Positions 17,960-25,880 of a stretch of DNA of 64,000 bases are shown here, piece by piece. The stretch lies in the NCBI GenBank assembly GCA_019413925.1, contig DXMY01000018.1:69462-133461 (forward strand). The letters run 5' to 3'. How positions within the stretch are numbered: the stretch's first letter is position 1; each line of letters begins with the position of its first letter. The notes beneath the pieces are model-generated. The model was not told the DNA's origin. It did not search any database and saw only the letters and a list, made by a program, of their open reading frames with translations. A program made the translations under genes and the position numbers. Origin of the DNA: Collinsella sp. Lineage in GTDB: Bacteria; Actinomycetota; Coriobacteriia; Coriobacteriales; Coriobacteriaceae.

Positions 17960-17978
17960 GCAACTAGAATATAGTTGC
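17960..17978 (+). promoter_or_regulatory. Probable HicB operator
   Basis: A perfect inverted repeat, GCAACTA, 5-bp spacer GAATA, TAGTTGC, lying between the -10 box and the hicA start codon. HicB antitoxins with a C-terminal ribbon-helix-helix bind such palindromes and autoregulate; the position fits repression. Confidence 0.65.
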
Positions 17979-17993
17979 GGAATGTGAGGCGGG

Positions 17994-18257
17994 ATGACTC
18001 GAGCCGATAAGCTCATCGCCCAACTGTTTAGCTGCCCTTCGACGTATCGGTATGCCGATTTTTTAAAAGTCATGGCCTCATATGGCTTTGAAATGGACAG
18101 CAAAGGCAAGACATCCGGATCGCGCATTCGCTTCTACAGGCCCTCAGATGGCAGGATGTTCGTGATGCACGCGCCTCATCCATCTGACGAATTGACAGCG
18201 GGGACAATTCGAAACATCGTTCGATTTCTGCAGGATGTCGGAGGCAGTCATGAGTAA
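17994..18257 (+). CDS. hicA: HicA-family toxin (mRNA interferase)
   Basis: An 87-residue protein of the HicA double-stranded-RNA-binding fold, the toxin of a type II toxin-antitoxin pair that cuts mRNA. It has the family layout: N-terminal helix, GFEMDSKGKTSGSRIRFYRP with the beta strands, then the catalytic-histidine region MHAPHPSDELTAGTIRNIVRFL. This variant has the longer form in which the histidine lies in the MHAPHP segment. The ATG follows GTGAGGCGGG. It overlaps hicB by 8 bases, so the two are translationally coupled. The pair has its own promoter and a palindromic operator. Confidence 0.88.
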   Translation: MTRADKLIAQLFSCPSTYRYADFLKVMASYGFEMDSKGKTSGSRIRFYRPSDGRMFVMHAPHPSDELTAGTIRNIVRFLQDVGGSHE

Positions 18258-18579
18258 CGTTTTGGCATACAAGGGCTATTTCGCCCCAGTCGAGTTCGAT
18301 GCCGAGCAGCATGTACTAACAGGTATGGTCGCCGGCATTAGGGACGCAATCGTATTTGAAGGCTCCACGGCTGAAGAAGTGGAGCAATGCTTCCACGACG
18401 CCGTCGACGATTACCTTGAGTTTTGTGCCGAAAAGGGCAAGGAACCAGAGCGGGCTTTTAAGGGCTCGTTCAATGTGAGAACAGGCTCCGAGCTTCACAA
18501 GCAGGCAGCACTGGCGGCGGCAAAGAAGGGCGAGTCACTCAATAAGTTTGTGACCGAAGCAATCGCCGCGGCGTTATAG
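18250..18579 (+). CDS. hicB: HicB-family antitoxin
   Basis: A 109-residue antitoxin. Residues 1-65 form the degenerate RNase H-like HicB fold (YKGYFAPVEFDAEQHVLTG, then GIRDAIVFEGSTAEEVEQCFHDAVDDYLEFC), which covers the toxin. Residues 75-109 (RTGSELHKQAALAAAKKGESLNKFVTEAI) are a ribbon-helix-helix DNA-binding module of the Arc/MetJ type, so it should repress its own operon. I use the ATG at 18250 with GGAGGC upstream, inside the hicA gene; a start five codons earlier is possible but lacks a ribosome site. Confidence 0.88.
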   Translation: MSNVLAYKGYFAPVEFDAEQHVLTGMVAGIRDAIVFEGSTAEEVEQCFHDAVDDYLEFCAEKGKEPERAFKGSFNVRTGSELHKQAALAAAKKGESLNKFVTEAIAAAL

Positions 18580-18597
18580 CGTTAACGCATGGGCCAA

Positions 18598-18634
18598 AAC
18601 CACCACAAAGGGGACAGGCACCTTTGTGGTGGTT
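18598..18634. repeat. REP-like hairpin, AACCACCACAAA stem (copy 2)
   Basis: Identical over its full length to the copy at 17861-17897, so hicAB is framed by two identical hairpins about 700 bp apart. It lies 19 bp after the hicB stop codon. Confidence 0.85.
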
Positions 18635-18655
18635 TCGACATTTGCCCAGATAAAA

Positions 18656-18688
18656 CCTGCCAAAATAAACCTGTCCCTTTTTGGTAGG
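18656..18688. repeat. REP-like hairpin, CCTGCCAAAA stem (copy 1)
   Basis: CCTGCCAAAA, 13-nt loop TAAACCTGTCCCT, TTTTGGTAGG. It is in the opposite orientation to the neighbouring unit at 18598-18634. A second copy is at 28911-28943. It ends 19 bp before the next start codon. Confidence 0.85.
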
Positions 18689-18707
18689 TTTGGGAGAGGA
18701 AGCCGGG

Positions 18708-19304
18708 ATGGACAAGGCTGAGTTGCGGCGGGCGGTGATTGCTCGGCGCGATGCTCTTGATTTGGACTTGCGAGCGGCGAAGTCTGCTGATATCTGTGCG
18801 CGGCTGGTTGAGCTGCTGGGCCGCTTGGATGCCGCGGCGCCGCACACCGTTGCCGTCTATGCCGCGATGGGTTCCGAAGTCGACTCAGCCGCGTTTGCCG
18901 CAGCTGCCGCCAAACGTGGCTGGCGCGTGGCCTATCCGTGCATGCTCTCGGCAACAGACGCCGCAGCTTGTGGCCAGCGCATGTGTATGCGGGCAGTTGC
19001 TGCCGGCGACGCGGACGCGGCTCCGTTTATCGCCCACCCCACGCGGGCCTTTGCGGCCACGGACATCGACAGCAGCCGCTTCCCTATCGTGCCTGCCGAA
19101 GCTCTCGACATGATCGTCGTGCCGCTCGTAGCATTCGACCGCACCGGCACGCGCCTAGGCTACGGCGGCGGCTGCTATGACCGCTACCTGCCCATGCTCT
19201 CGCCCGTATGTCAAATCGTCGGCATCGCCTTTGACGAACAGCGCGTCGACCACATCCCCACCGACGCCCACGACCTGCCGCTACCCCACATCATCAGCGC
19301 CTAA
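18708..19304 (+). CDS. 5-formyltetrahydrofolate cyclo-ligase
   Basis: Converts 5-formyl-THF to 5,10-methenyl-THF using ATP, recycling the folate storage form. 198 residues, normal for the family. The N-terminus MDKAELRRAVIARRDAL is the conserved substrate-binding helix; the glycine-rich ATP/phosphate loop LGYGGGCYDRYL lies near residue 158, and a DQIVD-like segment (FDEQRVDHIPTDAHD) closes the C-terminus. The ATG at 18708 has AGAGGA upstream; an upstream in-frame start at 18681 lies inside the repeat hairpin and is rejected. Single gene, converging with metA. Cytoplasmic. Confidence 0.93.
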   Translation: MDKAELRRAVIARRDALDLDLRAAKSADICARLVELLGRLDAAAPHTVAVYAAMGSEVDSAAFAAAAAKRGWRVAYPCMLSATDAAACGQRMCMRAVAAGDADAAPFIAHPTRAFAATDIDSSRFPIVPAEALDMIVVPLVAFDRTGTRLGYGGGCYDRYLPMLSPVCQIVGIAFDEQRVDHIPTDAHDLPLPHIISA

Positions 19305-19346
19305 CGGCTGCCACATCAGCCACGGCTACAGCGGCATCATCGCAGC

Positions 19347-20273
19347 CTAGTGCTCCTCGCCGGCGCGGGCTAGGTCGTAGGACGTGGTCTGGTAGACGTA
19401 GTAGTTGAGCCAGTTGGTGTAGAGCAGCTGAGCCTGGCTGCGCCAGACGTTGAGCGGCTCGGCCGTGGGGTCGTCGTTTGGGAAGTAATGCGCCGGCACC
19501 TCCGGGTTGAGTCCGCGCTTCACGTCGCGCTCGTACTCCAGGCGTAGCGTGTCGGTGTCGTACTCGGGGTGGCCAAAGACAAAGAAACGGCGGCTGTCGG
19601 TCGACTTGACGATGTACAGGCCCACCTCGTCGGACACGGCCACGACCTCAAGCTGCGGCTCGGCCTCCACATCCTCGCGACGCACATCGGTGTTGCGCGA
19701 GTGCACGGCATAGAAGCGGTCATCGAAGCCGCGCACCAGCGGGCTTTGCGGCTTCACCAGATGATGCTCGAACACGCCGCTCGCCTTGGCCGGCAGGTCG
19801 TGCTTCTGGATACCGTAATGATGGTAGAGCCCCGCCTGCGCGCCCCAACAAATGTGCAGCGTAGAGTGTACGTGCGTGGTAGACCAGTCCATGATCTGGC
19901 AGAGCTCGGGCCAGTAGTCGACCTCCTCGAACGGCATCTGCTCCACGGGCGCGCCCGTGATGATCAGGCCGTCGTAGTGGATGTCGCGGATGTCGTCGAA
20001 CGTACGGTAGAACGTCTCCAGGTGGCCGGCACTCACGTGCGTGGCCTCGTGCGTCTTGGTGCGTAGCAGGTCCACCTCCACCTGCAGCGGCGTGTTGGAG
20101 AGCTTGCGCATGATCTGCGTCTCGGTGGCGATCTTGGTGGGCATGAGGTTGAGGATGAGCACGCGCAGCGGACGGATGTCCTGATGCAGTGCGCGGTACT
20201 CGGTCATGACAAAGATGTTCTCGCTCTCGAGTTGCGCAGCAGCAGGAAGGGCGTCGGGAATACGAATGGGCAT
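19347..20273 (-). CDS. metA: Homoserine O-acyltransferase, MetA family (probably acetyl-CoA specific)
   Basis: First committed step of methionine synthesis from homoserine. 308 residues, matching MetA/MetAS length. The catalytic cysteine is C142 in HICWGAQAGLYHHYGI, and the H235/E237 pair is in FFVFGHPEYDTD, the same numbering as characterised MetA proteins. Residue 111 is Glu in TGAPVEQMPFEEVDYW. Published work on MetA shows that Glu at 111 favours acetyl-CoA and Gly favours succinyl-CoA, so the product is probably O-acetylhomoserine despite the succinyltransferase name of the family. An AAGGAG site precedes the ATG. I see no SAM riboswitch or other leader structure upstream. Single gene. 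Confidence 0.93.
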   Translation of the reverse strand: MPIRIPDALPAAAQLESENIFVMTEYRALHQDIRPLRVLILNLMPTKIATETQIMRKLSNTPLQVEVDLLRTKTHEATHVSAGHLETFYRTFDDIRDIHYDGLIITGAPVEQMPFEEVDYWPELCQIMDWSTTHVHSTLHICWGAQAGLYHHYGIQKHDLPAKASGVFEHHLVKPQSPLVRGFDDRFYAVHSRNTDVRREDVEAEPQLEVVAVSDEVGLYIVKSTDSRRFFVFGHPEYDTDTLRLEYERDVKRGLNPEVPAHYFPNDDPTAEPLNVWRSQAQLLYTNWLNYYVYQTTSYDLARAGEEH

Positions 20274-20484
20274 GGATGCTCCTTACGAGTCAGTTGCAGC
20301 TATGGTACAACGAGCGGCCCCATCCGCGCGAGCACATCGCCCCGCGATGCCGTCAGCGGCCCAAATCACTCCAAAAGTAGAGATTACGGCATGCCCCAAG
20401 AATCTACGGCGCTTTAGCCTAGCAAAGTGGGCGCAGGACGCTACAATGGTTCGACGCGAAAAACTCGGCCGAAAGGATACATAT

Positions 20485-21462
20485 ATGTACCAGACGCGTA
20501 AGATCGGTGTGGTCGGCCAGGGCCACGTAGGAGCACATGTCGCCAACAGCCTGCTTATGCAGGGCATTGCCGACGAGCTGTACCTGTGCGATATCAACGA
20601 GGCCAAGGTGACGTCTGAGGTCCAGGACCTGCGCGACTCCCTTTCGTTTGTCCCGTATAACACCAAGATCGTCAACTGCTACGACCACTACGAGGAGCTG
20701 GCCTGCTGCGACGTCATCGTCAACGCAGCCGGCAAGGTCGCGCTGGCCGCCGGCAGCCGCGACGGCGAGCTGTTCTTTACCACCGACGCCGCCCGCACCT
20801 TTGCCAAGCGCATCGTCGACGCCGGCTTCGACGGCATCTTCGTGAGTATCTCCAACCCCTGCGACGTCGTGTGCACCGAGCTGTGGCATCTGACCGGCTA
20901 CGATCCCAAGAAGATCATCGGCTCGGGCTGCGGTCTGGATTCCGCCCGCCTGCGCACCGAGATCTCCAAGAAGGTCGGCGTGAGCCCCAAGTCTATCGAC
21001 GCCTACATGATCGGCGAGCACGGCTTTAGCCAGCTGGCTGCCTTTAAGGCTGCGACCATCGCCGGTAAGAGCTTGACCGAGCTTCAGGCCGAAAACCCCG
21101 ACAAGTACGCCTTTGACCACATGGAGGTCGAGGAGCTCGCGCGTAAGGGCGGCTATGTGACCTACCAGGGCAAGCAGTGCACCGAGTACGCCGTCGCCAA
21201 CTCCGCCGCGCGCGTCTGCGCTGCCGTTCTGCATAACGAGCACGCCGTGCTTTCCGCCTCCACGCTCATGACCGGCCAGTATGGCGAGGAGGGCATCTTT
21301 ACCTCCCTGCCGTGCGTGATCGGTGCCGAGGGCGTCGAGGAGGTCTACACGCTCGACCTGTCCGAGTACGAGCTCGAGGGCTTCCACAAGAGCTGCCGGC
21401 ACATCCGCGACAACATCGCCCAGCTCGACTGGTGGGACGCCGAGGCGTACGACGCAAAGTAG
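20485..21462 (+). CDS. L-lactate dehydrogenase family NAD-dependent 2-hydroxyacid dehydrogenase
   Basis: A 325-residue LDH/MDH-superfamily enzyme. The Rossmann motif GQGHVG is at residues 11-16 and the acidic residue after strand 2 (LCDINEAK) indicates NAD rather than NADP. The catalytic Asp is in GCGLDSARLRTEIS and the catalytic His in IGEHGFSQ. The substrate loop (KVALAAGSRDGEL) is not the normal LDH loop with Gln before Pro and lacks the malate-type Arg there, so the substrate may be lactate or a branched 2-oxo acid as in hydroxyisocaproate dehydrogenases. The start has GAAAGGAT seven bases upstream. A strong terminator follows. In a fermenting anaerobe it would reoxidise NADH. Confidence 0.88.
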   Translation: MYQTRKIGVVGQGHVGAHVANSLLMQGIADELYLCDINEAKVTSEVQDLRDSLSFVPYNTKIVNCYDHYEELACCDVIVNAAGKVALAAGSRDGELFFTTDAARTFAKRIVDAGFDGIFVSISNPCDVVCTELWHLTGYDPKKIIGSGCGLDSARLRTEISKKVGVSPKSIDAYMIGEHGFSQLAAFKAATIAGKSLTELQAENPDKYAFDHMEVEELARKGGYVTYQGKQCTEYAVANSAARVCAAVLHNEHAVLSASTLMTGQYGEEGIFTSLPCVIGAEGVEEVYTLDLSEYELEGFHKSCRHIRDNIAQLDWWDAEAYDAK

Positions 21463-21504
21463 GCCGCCGCTTGACGCGACACCTCGCCCATACGGACGCC
21501 ATGT

Positions 21505-21547
21505 AAAGCGGGCCGCGCCGGAAACCCATCGGCGCGGCCCGCTTTTT
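21505..21547 (+). terminator. Terminator after the LDH-family gene
   Basis: GCGGGCCGCGCC pairs with GGCGCGGCCCGC around GGAAACCCATC-type loop sequence, followed by TTTTT. Confidence 0.85.
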
Positions 21548-21575
21548 GGCTCACACGACACGCTTACAAATTTAG

Positions 21576-21749
21576 GTCTAATACTTTTCCGCGAAGTGAA
21601 CGAGCAAAAATGAGCCCCCGAAGCATCGACACTTTATGGGAACCATTTCCTGCGGTTTCATTAAGATTTTCCTGCGGTTTTGGCGCCAAAAAATGTCGAT
21701 GCTTCGGGGGTCCAAAATAGGTCGTTCACTTCGCGGAAAAGTATTAGAC
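21576..21749. repeat. Long nested inverted repeat with GCGGTTT loop words
   Basis: Outer arms 21576-21603 and 21722-21749 are a perfect 28-bp inverted repeat; inner arms 21615-21631 and 21694-21710 are a perfect 17-bp inverted repeat. The central loop carries TTTCCTGCGGTTT twice. It lies between the convergent LDH-family and SIS1 genes, after the LDH terminator. No coding sequence is supported inside it. Confidence 0.85.
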
Positions 21750-21794
21750 TTCGTTTTCGCGCAGACACGAATCCGGCCGCCACAACGCAAAAAG

Positions 21795-21833
21795 GGGCCC
21801 GCGCGCAGCGCAGACCCCGTCAAAAAAGATAAT
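21795..21833 (-). terminator. Terminator after SIS gene 1
   Basis: On the minus strand GGGGTCTGCGC pairs imperfectly with GCGCGGGCCCC, followed by TTTTTG. It lies 10 bp after the SIS1 stop codon. Confidence 0.65.
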
Positions 21834-21842
21834 TCCCGGTAC

Positions 21843-22811
21843 CTAGTACTGCTCGATGCCCATGTAGCGACGAATCTCGGGGCTGTGGTCGAACGCCTTA
21901 CCGCGGGCTGCGCGCAGCTCGCAGCTCATCGCGTAGAAGAAGATTGGCTCCAGGTACGAACGCACGCTGGCAGGCACGTCGCCCACGCCGTACTCGAGTG
22001 CGTCGAGCACCATGATCGTGTCGGTGTGCGTGTTGAGGAACGCCAGCGCGCGCTCCTCCATGGGGCGACACTCGCCCGATCCGAGCTGCACAAAGTAGAA
22101 CACGCCGGGCTCGGTAGCCTCGAACGGGCCGTGGAAGTACTCGCCGGAGTGGATGTAGCAGCAGTGCTGCCACTGCATCTCCATGAGCGAGCAGATGGCC
22201 ATGGCATAGGTCTGGCTAAAGTTGGGGCCGGAGCCCAGGATATAGAAGAACTTGTGCTGCTGGCAGAGCTCGGCAAAGCGATCGCCCAGCTCGGCGTTGA
22301 CCTTCTCGCGGGCGGCGGGCAGCAGCGCGTCCATCTGCTTAAGGCCGGCATACATGTCGGCGAGCGCCTCGTAGCCCTCCTGCTGGTCGAGCAGCTCGGC
22401 AGCCATTAGCACGCCAATGCCCTGCGGGACCTCGGCCTGCGACTCGCCCTTGCCCCACGGATAGACCCAGGTGGTCCACTTGCCGTTGTCGATCTTGGAA
22501 CCCGCATAGTCGGTCATAGTCACGACCTCGGCACCGGCAGCCAGCGCCATCTCGCAACCGTCGACGACCTCCTGCGTGTTACCGCTGTGGCTGCAGGCGA
22601 CGACGAGCGACTTCGGCCCCAGGCTCTTGGGGGCCATCAGGCAAAACTCGCGCGCGGTGTAGACCGTCGAGGCAAACGTAGTGGCCTCGCGCTTGAGTAG
22701 CTCGTTGGCCGGCATTAAGTCGATCATCGAACCGCCGCAGGCGATCCAAAAGACGTTCTCGATCTTACCCTTGCGCTCGATAATTTCCTGAATCAGATCG
22801 TGTGCGTTCAC
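21843..22811 (-). CDS. FrlB-like SIS domain protein (SIS1), amino-sugar phosphate deglycase/isomerase type
   Basis: A 322-residue protein with two sugar isomerase (SIS) domains, of the type of fructoselysine-6-phosphate deglycase FrlB and the isomerase half of GlmS. Phosphate and sugar binding words are intact: ACGGSM (24-29), SHSGNT (74-79), and GEYFHGPFE (223-231) with the Glu that acts in catalysis in relatives. It ends with RRYMGIEQY, similar to its two paralogues here. The start is a GTG at 22809-22811 with AAGGAGG seven bases before it. It lies downstream of gntR1; the gap contains two repeated operator-like sequences and a TATAAA box. Likely substrate: a phosphorylated Amadori compound or amino sugar, not identifiable from sequence. 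Confidence 0.85.
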   Translation of the reverse strand: MNAHDLIQEIIERKGKIENVFWIACGGSMIDLMPANELLKREATTFASTVYTAREFCLMAPKSLGPKSLVVACSHSGNTQEVVDGCEMALAAGAEVVTMTDYAGSKIDNGKWTTWVYPWGKGESQAEVPQGIGVLMAAELLDQQEGYEALADMYAGLKQMDALLPAAREKVNAELGDRFAELCQQHKFFYILGSGPNFSQTYAMAICSLMEMQWQHCCYIHSGEYFHGPFEATEPGVFYFVQLGSGECRPMEERALAFLNTHTDTIMVLDALEYGVGDVPASVRSYLEPIFFYAMSCELRAARGKAFDHSPEIRRYMGIEQY

Positions 22812-22867
22812 GGTGACGCTCCTCCTTGTGTGGCGGCTTTGGACGACGGCAGCTCGTACCTGCAGTC

Positions 22868-22950
22868 GTTCTATGTTGTTCTATTTATAGCATGCAAGCA
22901 GGTGCCCGTGAAGTCATTTCAGCAAATTTGTTCTATGTTGTTCTATCTAT
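22868..22950. promoter_or_regulatory. Two operator-like repeats between gntR1 and SIS1
   Basis: The 16-bp word GTTCTATGTTGTTCTA occurs at 22868 and 22930, each followed by TTTAT or CTAT, so each site is itself a 10-bp-period double GTTCTAT. On the minus strand the downstream copy overlaps a TATAAA box (about 22882-22887) that is 17 bp from TTCACG. Probably bound by the adjacent GntR regulator to control SIS1. Confidence 0.6.
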
Positions 22951-22955
22951 GGACG

Positions 22956-23711
22956 TTAGATGTCGAACACGTAGCGCGAGCCCACGATCTTTTGACGCCC
23001 GAGCAGCAGGGGCCGCCCGTCCGCATCGGTAAAGTACGCCTCCATATAGAAGAGCGGCTCGCCGACCGGCACCTCCAGCAGCGGGGCCGCCTGGGCATCG
23101 GCAAGCGCAATCTCCACGGTACAGGGGTCGGACTTGAGCGGCGCGCGGCCCGAATGCTCGGCGACGAGCGCAAAGATCGAGTTATCGGCGAGGTCCTCGT
23201 CGGCAAGCGTCTGCAGGTAGGGATGGTCGGCCAGCACAAAGGCGTTGTTCTCGAGCATGACGGGGATGCCGTCGGCCGTGCGCACGCGCTCGACCACGAT
23301 GAGCTCGCAGCCGGGCTCCACGCCAAAGAACGCCGCATCCTCGCGCGTCGCCGCGACCACCGTACGCGACACCAGACGCGCTCCGGCCACCATGTCGTTG
23401 GCGGCACAACCCTCAGTAAAGCTCTGGACGTCGCCTTTCTGGACAATCTTGCGCTTGAGCTTGGGAGCGCACACAAAGGTGCCCCTCCCCTGCTGTCGGT
23501 TGAGATATCCCGCGCGCGACAGCTCCTCGATGGCGCGGCGCACGGTGATGCGTCCCACGCCGTAAGACTTCGCGAGCTCCATCTCGGAAGGAATGCGCGA
23601 GCCGGCCGCATACACGCCGCGTGCGATCTCGCCCTTCAGGTCGTCCATGACCTGCTGGTACAGCGGTACGGCGGATACGCCAGCGCGGTCGGTTTTATCG
23701 TCGGTTGCCAT
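22956..23711 (-). CDS. GntR/HutC-family regulator with UTRA domain (GntR1)
   Basis: A 251-residue one-component repressor. Residues 14-85 are the GntR winged helix (PLYQQVMDDLKGEIARG, then IPSEMELAKSYGVGRITVRRA and RQQGRGTFV). Residues 95-245 form a UTRA effector-binding domain, which in this family senses sugar phosphates such as GlcN6P or Amadori products. It is 46 percent-like at a glance to GntR2 (same RxxGRGTFV, same C-terminal GSRYV), so the two are paralogues; I give no computed identity. The start codon lies two bases after the recQ stop codon, so the genes are likely co-transcribed. Predicted target: the SIS1 gene downstream. Confidence 0.9.
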   Translation of the reverse strand: MATDDKTDRAGVSAVPLYQQVMDDLKGEIARGVYAAGSRIPSEMELAKSYGVGRITVRRAIEELSRAGYLNRQQGRGTFVCAPKLKRKIVQKGDVQSFTEGCAANDMVAGARLVSRTVVAATREDAAFFGVEPGCELIVVERVRTADGIPVMLENNAFVLADHPYLQTLADEDLADNSIFALVAEHSGRAPLKSDPCTVEIALADAQAAPLLEVPVGEPLFYMEAYFTDADGRPLLLGRQKIVGSRYVFDI

Positions 23712-23713
23712 CG

Positions 23714-25696
23714 TTACGCTCCATCCCGCGCATGCTCGGACTCAAACTCTTCAATCGCCGCCATAAACTGCTCGCCAAAGGCATCGGCCTTTTTCTCGCC
23801 GATGCCGTTGACCTGGATAAGCTCGTCGCACGTTTGCGGGCGCAGGCGGCACAGGCCGCGCAGGGCCTTGTCGGAAAAGACCATGTACGGCGCCATCTCG
23901 AGCTCGGTCGAGATCTCCTTGCGCAGGGTACGCAGGCGCTCGAACAGCTCGGCATCGTCGCCCACGCGCGGGCGCTGATCCAGCTCGGCCTCCTCGCGCA
24001 GCAGATCCACCGCACGGCGAGCACGGGCCGAGGCCTTGCGCTTGGACGCGCGACGCTTAACGGTAAAGGCAAACGCCTCGTCCTCGACCTCGCCGGCACG
24101 CGGGCCCAGGCCCACGACCGGGTACTGCCCCTGCGAGGTGACCAAATAACCGCGGCCGCACAGCTGGCCGATGATGTCCTTGATGCGCCCGACCGATTCG
24201 CTCGACAGCTCACCGTAGCCGCGGTCCTCGTCCAGATGCATCTGGCGAATGCGTTCGGTGTTGCCGCCGTGGAGCACGTCGGCGATCAGCGACTTGCCAA
24301 AACGCATGGGACGCGTGGCCACATAGCGCACGGCAGCGCGGGCCATATCGGTGACGTCCTCGACCTCGAACTGCGTGAGGCAGTTGCTGCAGTTGCCGCA
24401 GCCCTCGGCCTCGTTCGTGGCGGCGCCGCCCGCACCAGACGCTGACGCATGCTCGGCCGCGGCCTCGTCGCCAAAGTAGCGCAGCATGTATTCGCGCAGG
24501 CAGCCGGTGGTATTGCAGTAGCCCTCCATCTGGCTGAGCAGGCGGTAGCGGTTCTGGAGCGCCCACGCGCGCTGCTCATCGTCGAGTGCCTCGTCGGCAG
24601 CATCGCCGCGGTCTATCAGAAAGCGGCGCATGCGAAAATCGTTGCCGTTCCACAGCAGGTGACAGCTGGCCGGGTCGCCATCGCGGCCGGCGCGGCCCGC
24701 TTCCTGATAGTAGGCCTCGATGCTCTCGGGCACGTTGTTATGGATGACATAGCGAACGTTGGGCTTGTCGATGCCCATGCCAAAGGCGTTGGTGGCAACC
24801 ATCACCTGAAGATCGTCGTCAATAAAGGCACGCTGGCTTTGACGGCGGGCGTCGTTGCCCATGCCGGCATGGTAGCGGCCAACGCGAATGCCGCTGGGGC
24901 CCAGCGCCTCGGCAAGCTCGCCTGCCAGCGCATCGACCGTCTTGCGGGTCGAGCAATACACGATGCCGCTCTCGCCCGAATGCGCAATCACATAGTCGCG
25001 CACCCAGGCTGCCTTGGCCTTGTCGCCCATCTCCTCGCAGCCAAAGTAGAGGTTCTTGCGATCGAAGCCCGTCACCACCGTCGCGGGATTTTGCAGGCCG
25101 AGCATCTGCTGAATGTCCGCGCGCACACGCTCAGTCGCCGTAGCGGTAAAGGCCGCCACGATGGGGCGCTGCGGCAGGGAATCGATGAACTCACGAATCT
25201 GCAGGTAGGCGGGGCGGAAATCCTGGCCCCATTGGCTCACGCAGTGGGCCTCGTCAATGGCCACGAGCGGCACGCCAATGCCGCCGTCCGCCGCGGCCTC
25301 CTGCGCAAAGGCTAAAAAGCGCGGCTCGAGCAGGCGCTCGGGCGCCACGTACATAAGTTGGTAGCGGCCCTCGCGCGCCCGCTTGAGCACGGTGTTTTGC
25401 TGGGCCGGAGTAAGGCTGGAGTTGAGATAACTGGGGCGCGCACCCGCCGCGAGCAGCGCGCGGGTCTGGTCCTCCATAAGCGACAGCAGCGGACTCACCA
25501 CAAAGGTAATGCCGGGCAGCATGAGCGCGGGCACCTGGTAGCAAATGGACTTGCCGGCGCCCGTGGGCATAACGCCCAGCGCATCGCGACCGGCAAGGAT
25601 CGCATCGACCATGCGGTCCTGCCCCAGGCGAAACGAGGTGTAGCCAAAATAGGCGCCGAGCGTGTCGAGCGCCATCTGCTGCATGCTATCGGTCAT
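23714..25696 (-). CDS. recQ: ATP-dependent DNA helicase RecQ
   Basis: A 660-residue 3'-5' DNA helicase for recombination repair. Motifs in order: motif 0/Q region FRLGQDRMVDAIL, Walker A TGAGKS near residue 46, DEAH in IDEAHCVSQWGQDFRP, motif III FTATAT, motif V and VI in ATNAFGMGIDKPNVR and QEAGRAGRDG. These are followed by the zinc-binding RQC region (CGNCSNC) and winged helix, and a C-terminal HRDC domain (LRTLRKEISTELEMAPYMVFSD). Full length for the RecQ family. GGAAACC lies before the ATG. The gene is upstream of and almost touching gntR1, an odd pairing that is probably only positional. Confidence 0.95.
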   Translation of the reverse strand: MTDSMQQMALDTLGAYFGYTSFRLGQDRMVDAILAGRDALGVMPTGAGKSICYQVPALMLPGITFVVSPLLSLMEDQTRALLAAGARPSYLNSSLTPAQQNTVLKRAREGRYQLMYVAPERLLEPRFLAFAQEAAADGGIGVPLVAIDEAHCVSQWGQDFRPAYLQIREFIDSLPQRPIVAAFTATATERVRADIQQMLGLQNPATVVTGFDRKNLYFGCEEMGDKAKAAWVRDYVIAHSGESGIVYCSTRKTVDALAGELAEALGPSGIRVGRYHAGMGNDARRQSQRAFIDDDLQVMVATNAFGMGIDKPNVRYVIHNNVPESIEAYYQEAGRAGRDGDPASCHLLWNGNDFRMRRFLIDRGDAADEALDDEQRAWALQNRYRLLSQMEGYCNTTGCLREYMLRYFGDEAAAEHASASGAGGAATNEAEGCGNCSNCLTQFEVEDVTDMARAAVRYVATRPMRFGKSLIADVLHGGNTERIRQMHLDEDRGYGELSSESVGRIKDIIGQLCGRGYLVTSQGQYPVVGLGPRAGEVEDEAFAFTVKRRASKRKASARARRAVDLLREEAELDQRPRVGDDAELFERLRTLRKEISTELEMAPYMVFSDKALRGLCRLRPQTCDELIQVNGIGEKKADAFGEQFMAAIEEFESEHARDGA

Positions 25697-25773
25697 GGTT
25701 TCCTAACGTCCAAGTCATCTGCCGCCGATTATACGCCGCCACGCGGACCGCTGCCGTACGGCTGTCAGCCACG

Positions 25774-25841
25774 CTCATTCTGCGGGTAGCCGTTGGGGAC
25801 GTTCTTGAATGACTAGTCGTTTAAGAACGTCCCCAACGGCT
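25774..25841. repeat. Two adjacent inverted REP-like hairpins with CTCATTCTGCGGGTA flank
   Basis: Units 25788-25814 (loop GGGGACGTTCTTG) and 25815-25841 (loop TAAGAACGTCCCC) lie directly back to back; together they form an 18-bp perfect inverted repeat (25789-25806 with 25823-25840). The flank CTCATTCTGCGGGTA (25774-25788) recurs at the hairpin cluster at 63.7 kb. Confidence 0.8.
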
Positions 25842-25880
25842 AAGCTCTTGACAGGCGTGGAAACGTCGCAGGTTGAGCAT

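Noticed and set aside
17905..22950. Shared GTTCTAT regulator sites before hicA and SIS1
   Set aside because: In front of hicA the two GTTCTATA words coincide with the -35 and -10 boxes and are spaced 17 bp, unlike the 10-bp spacing near gntR1.
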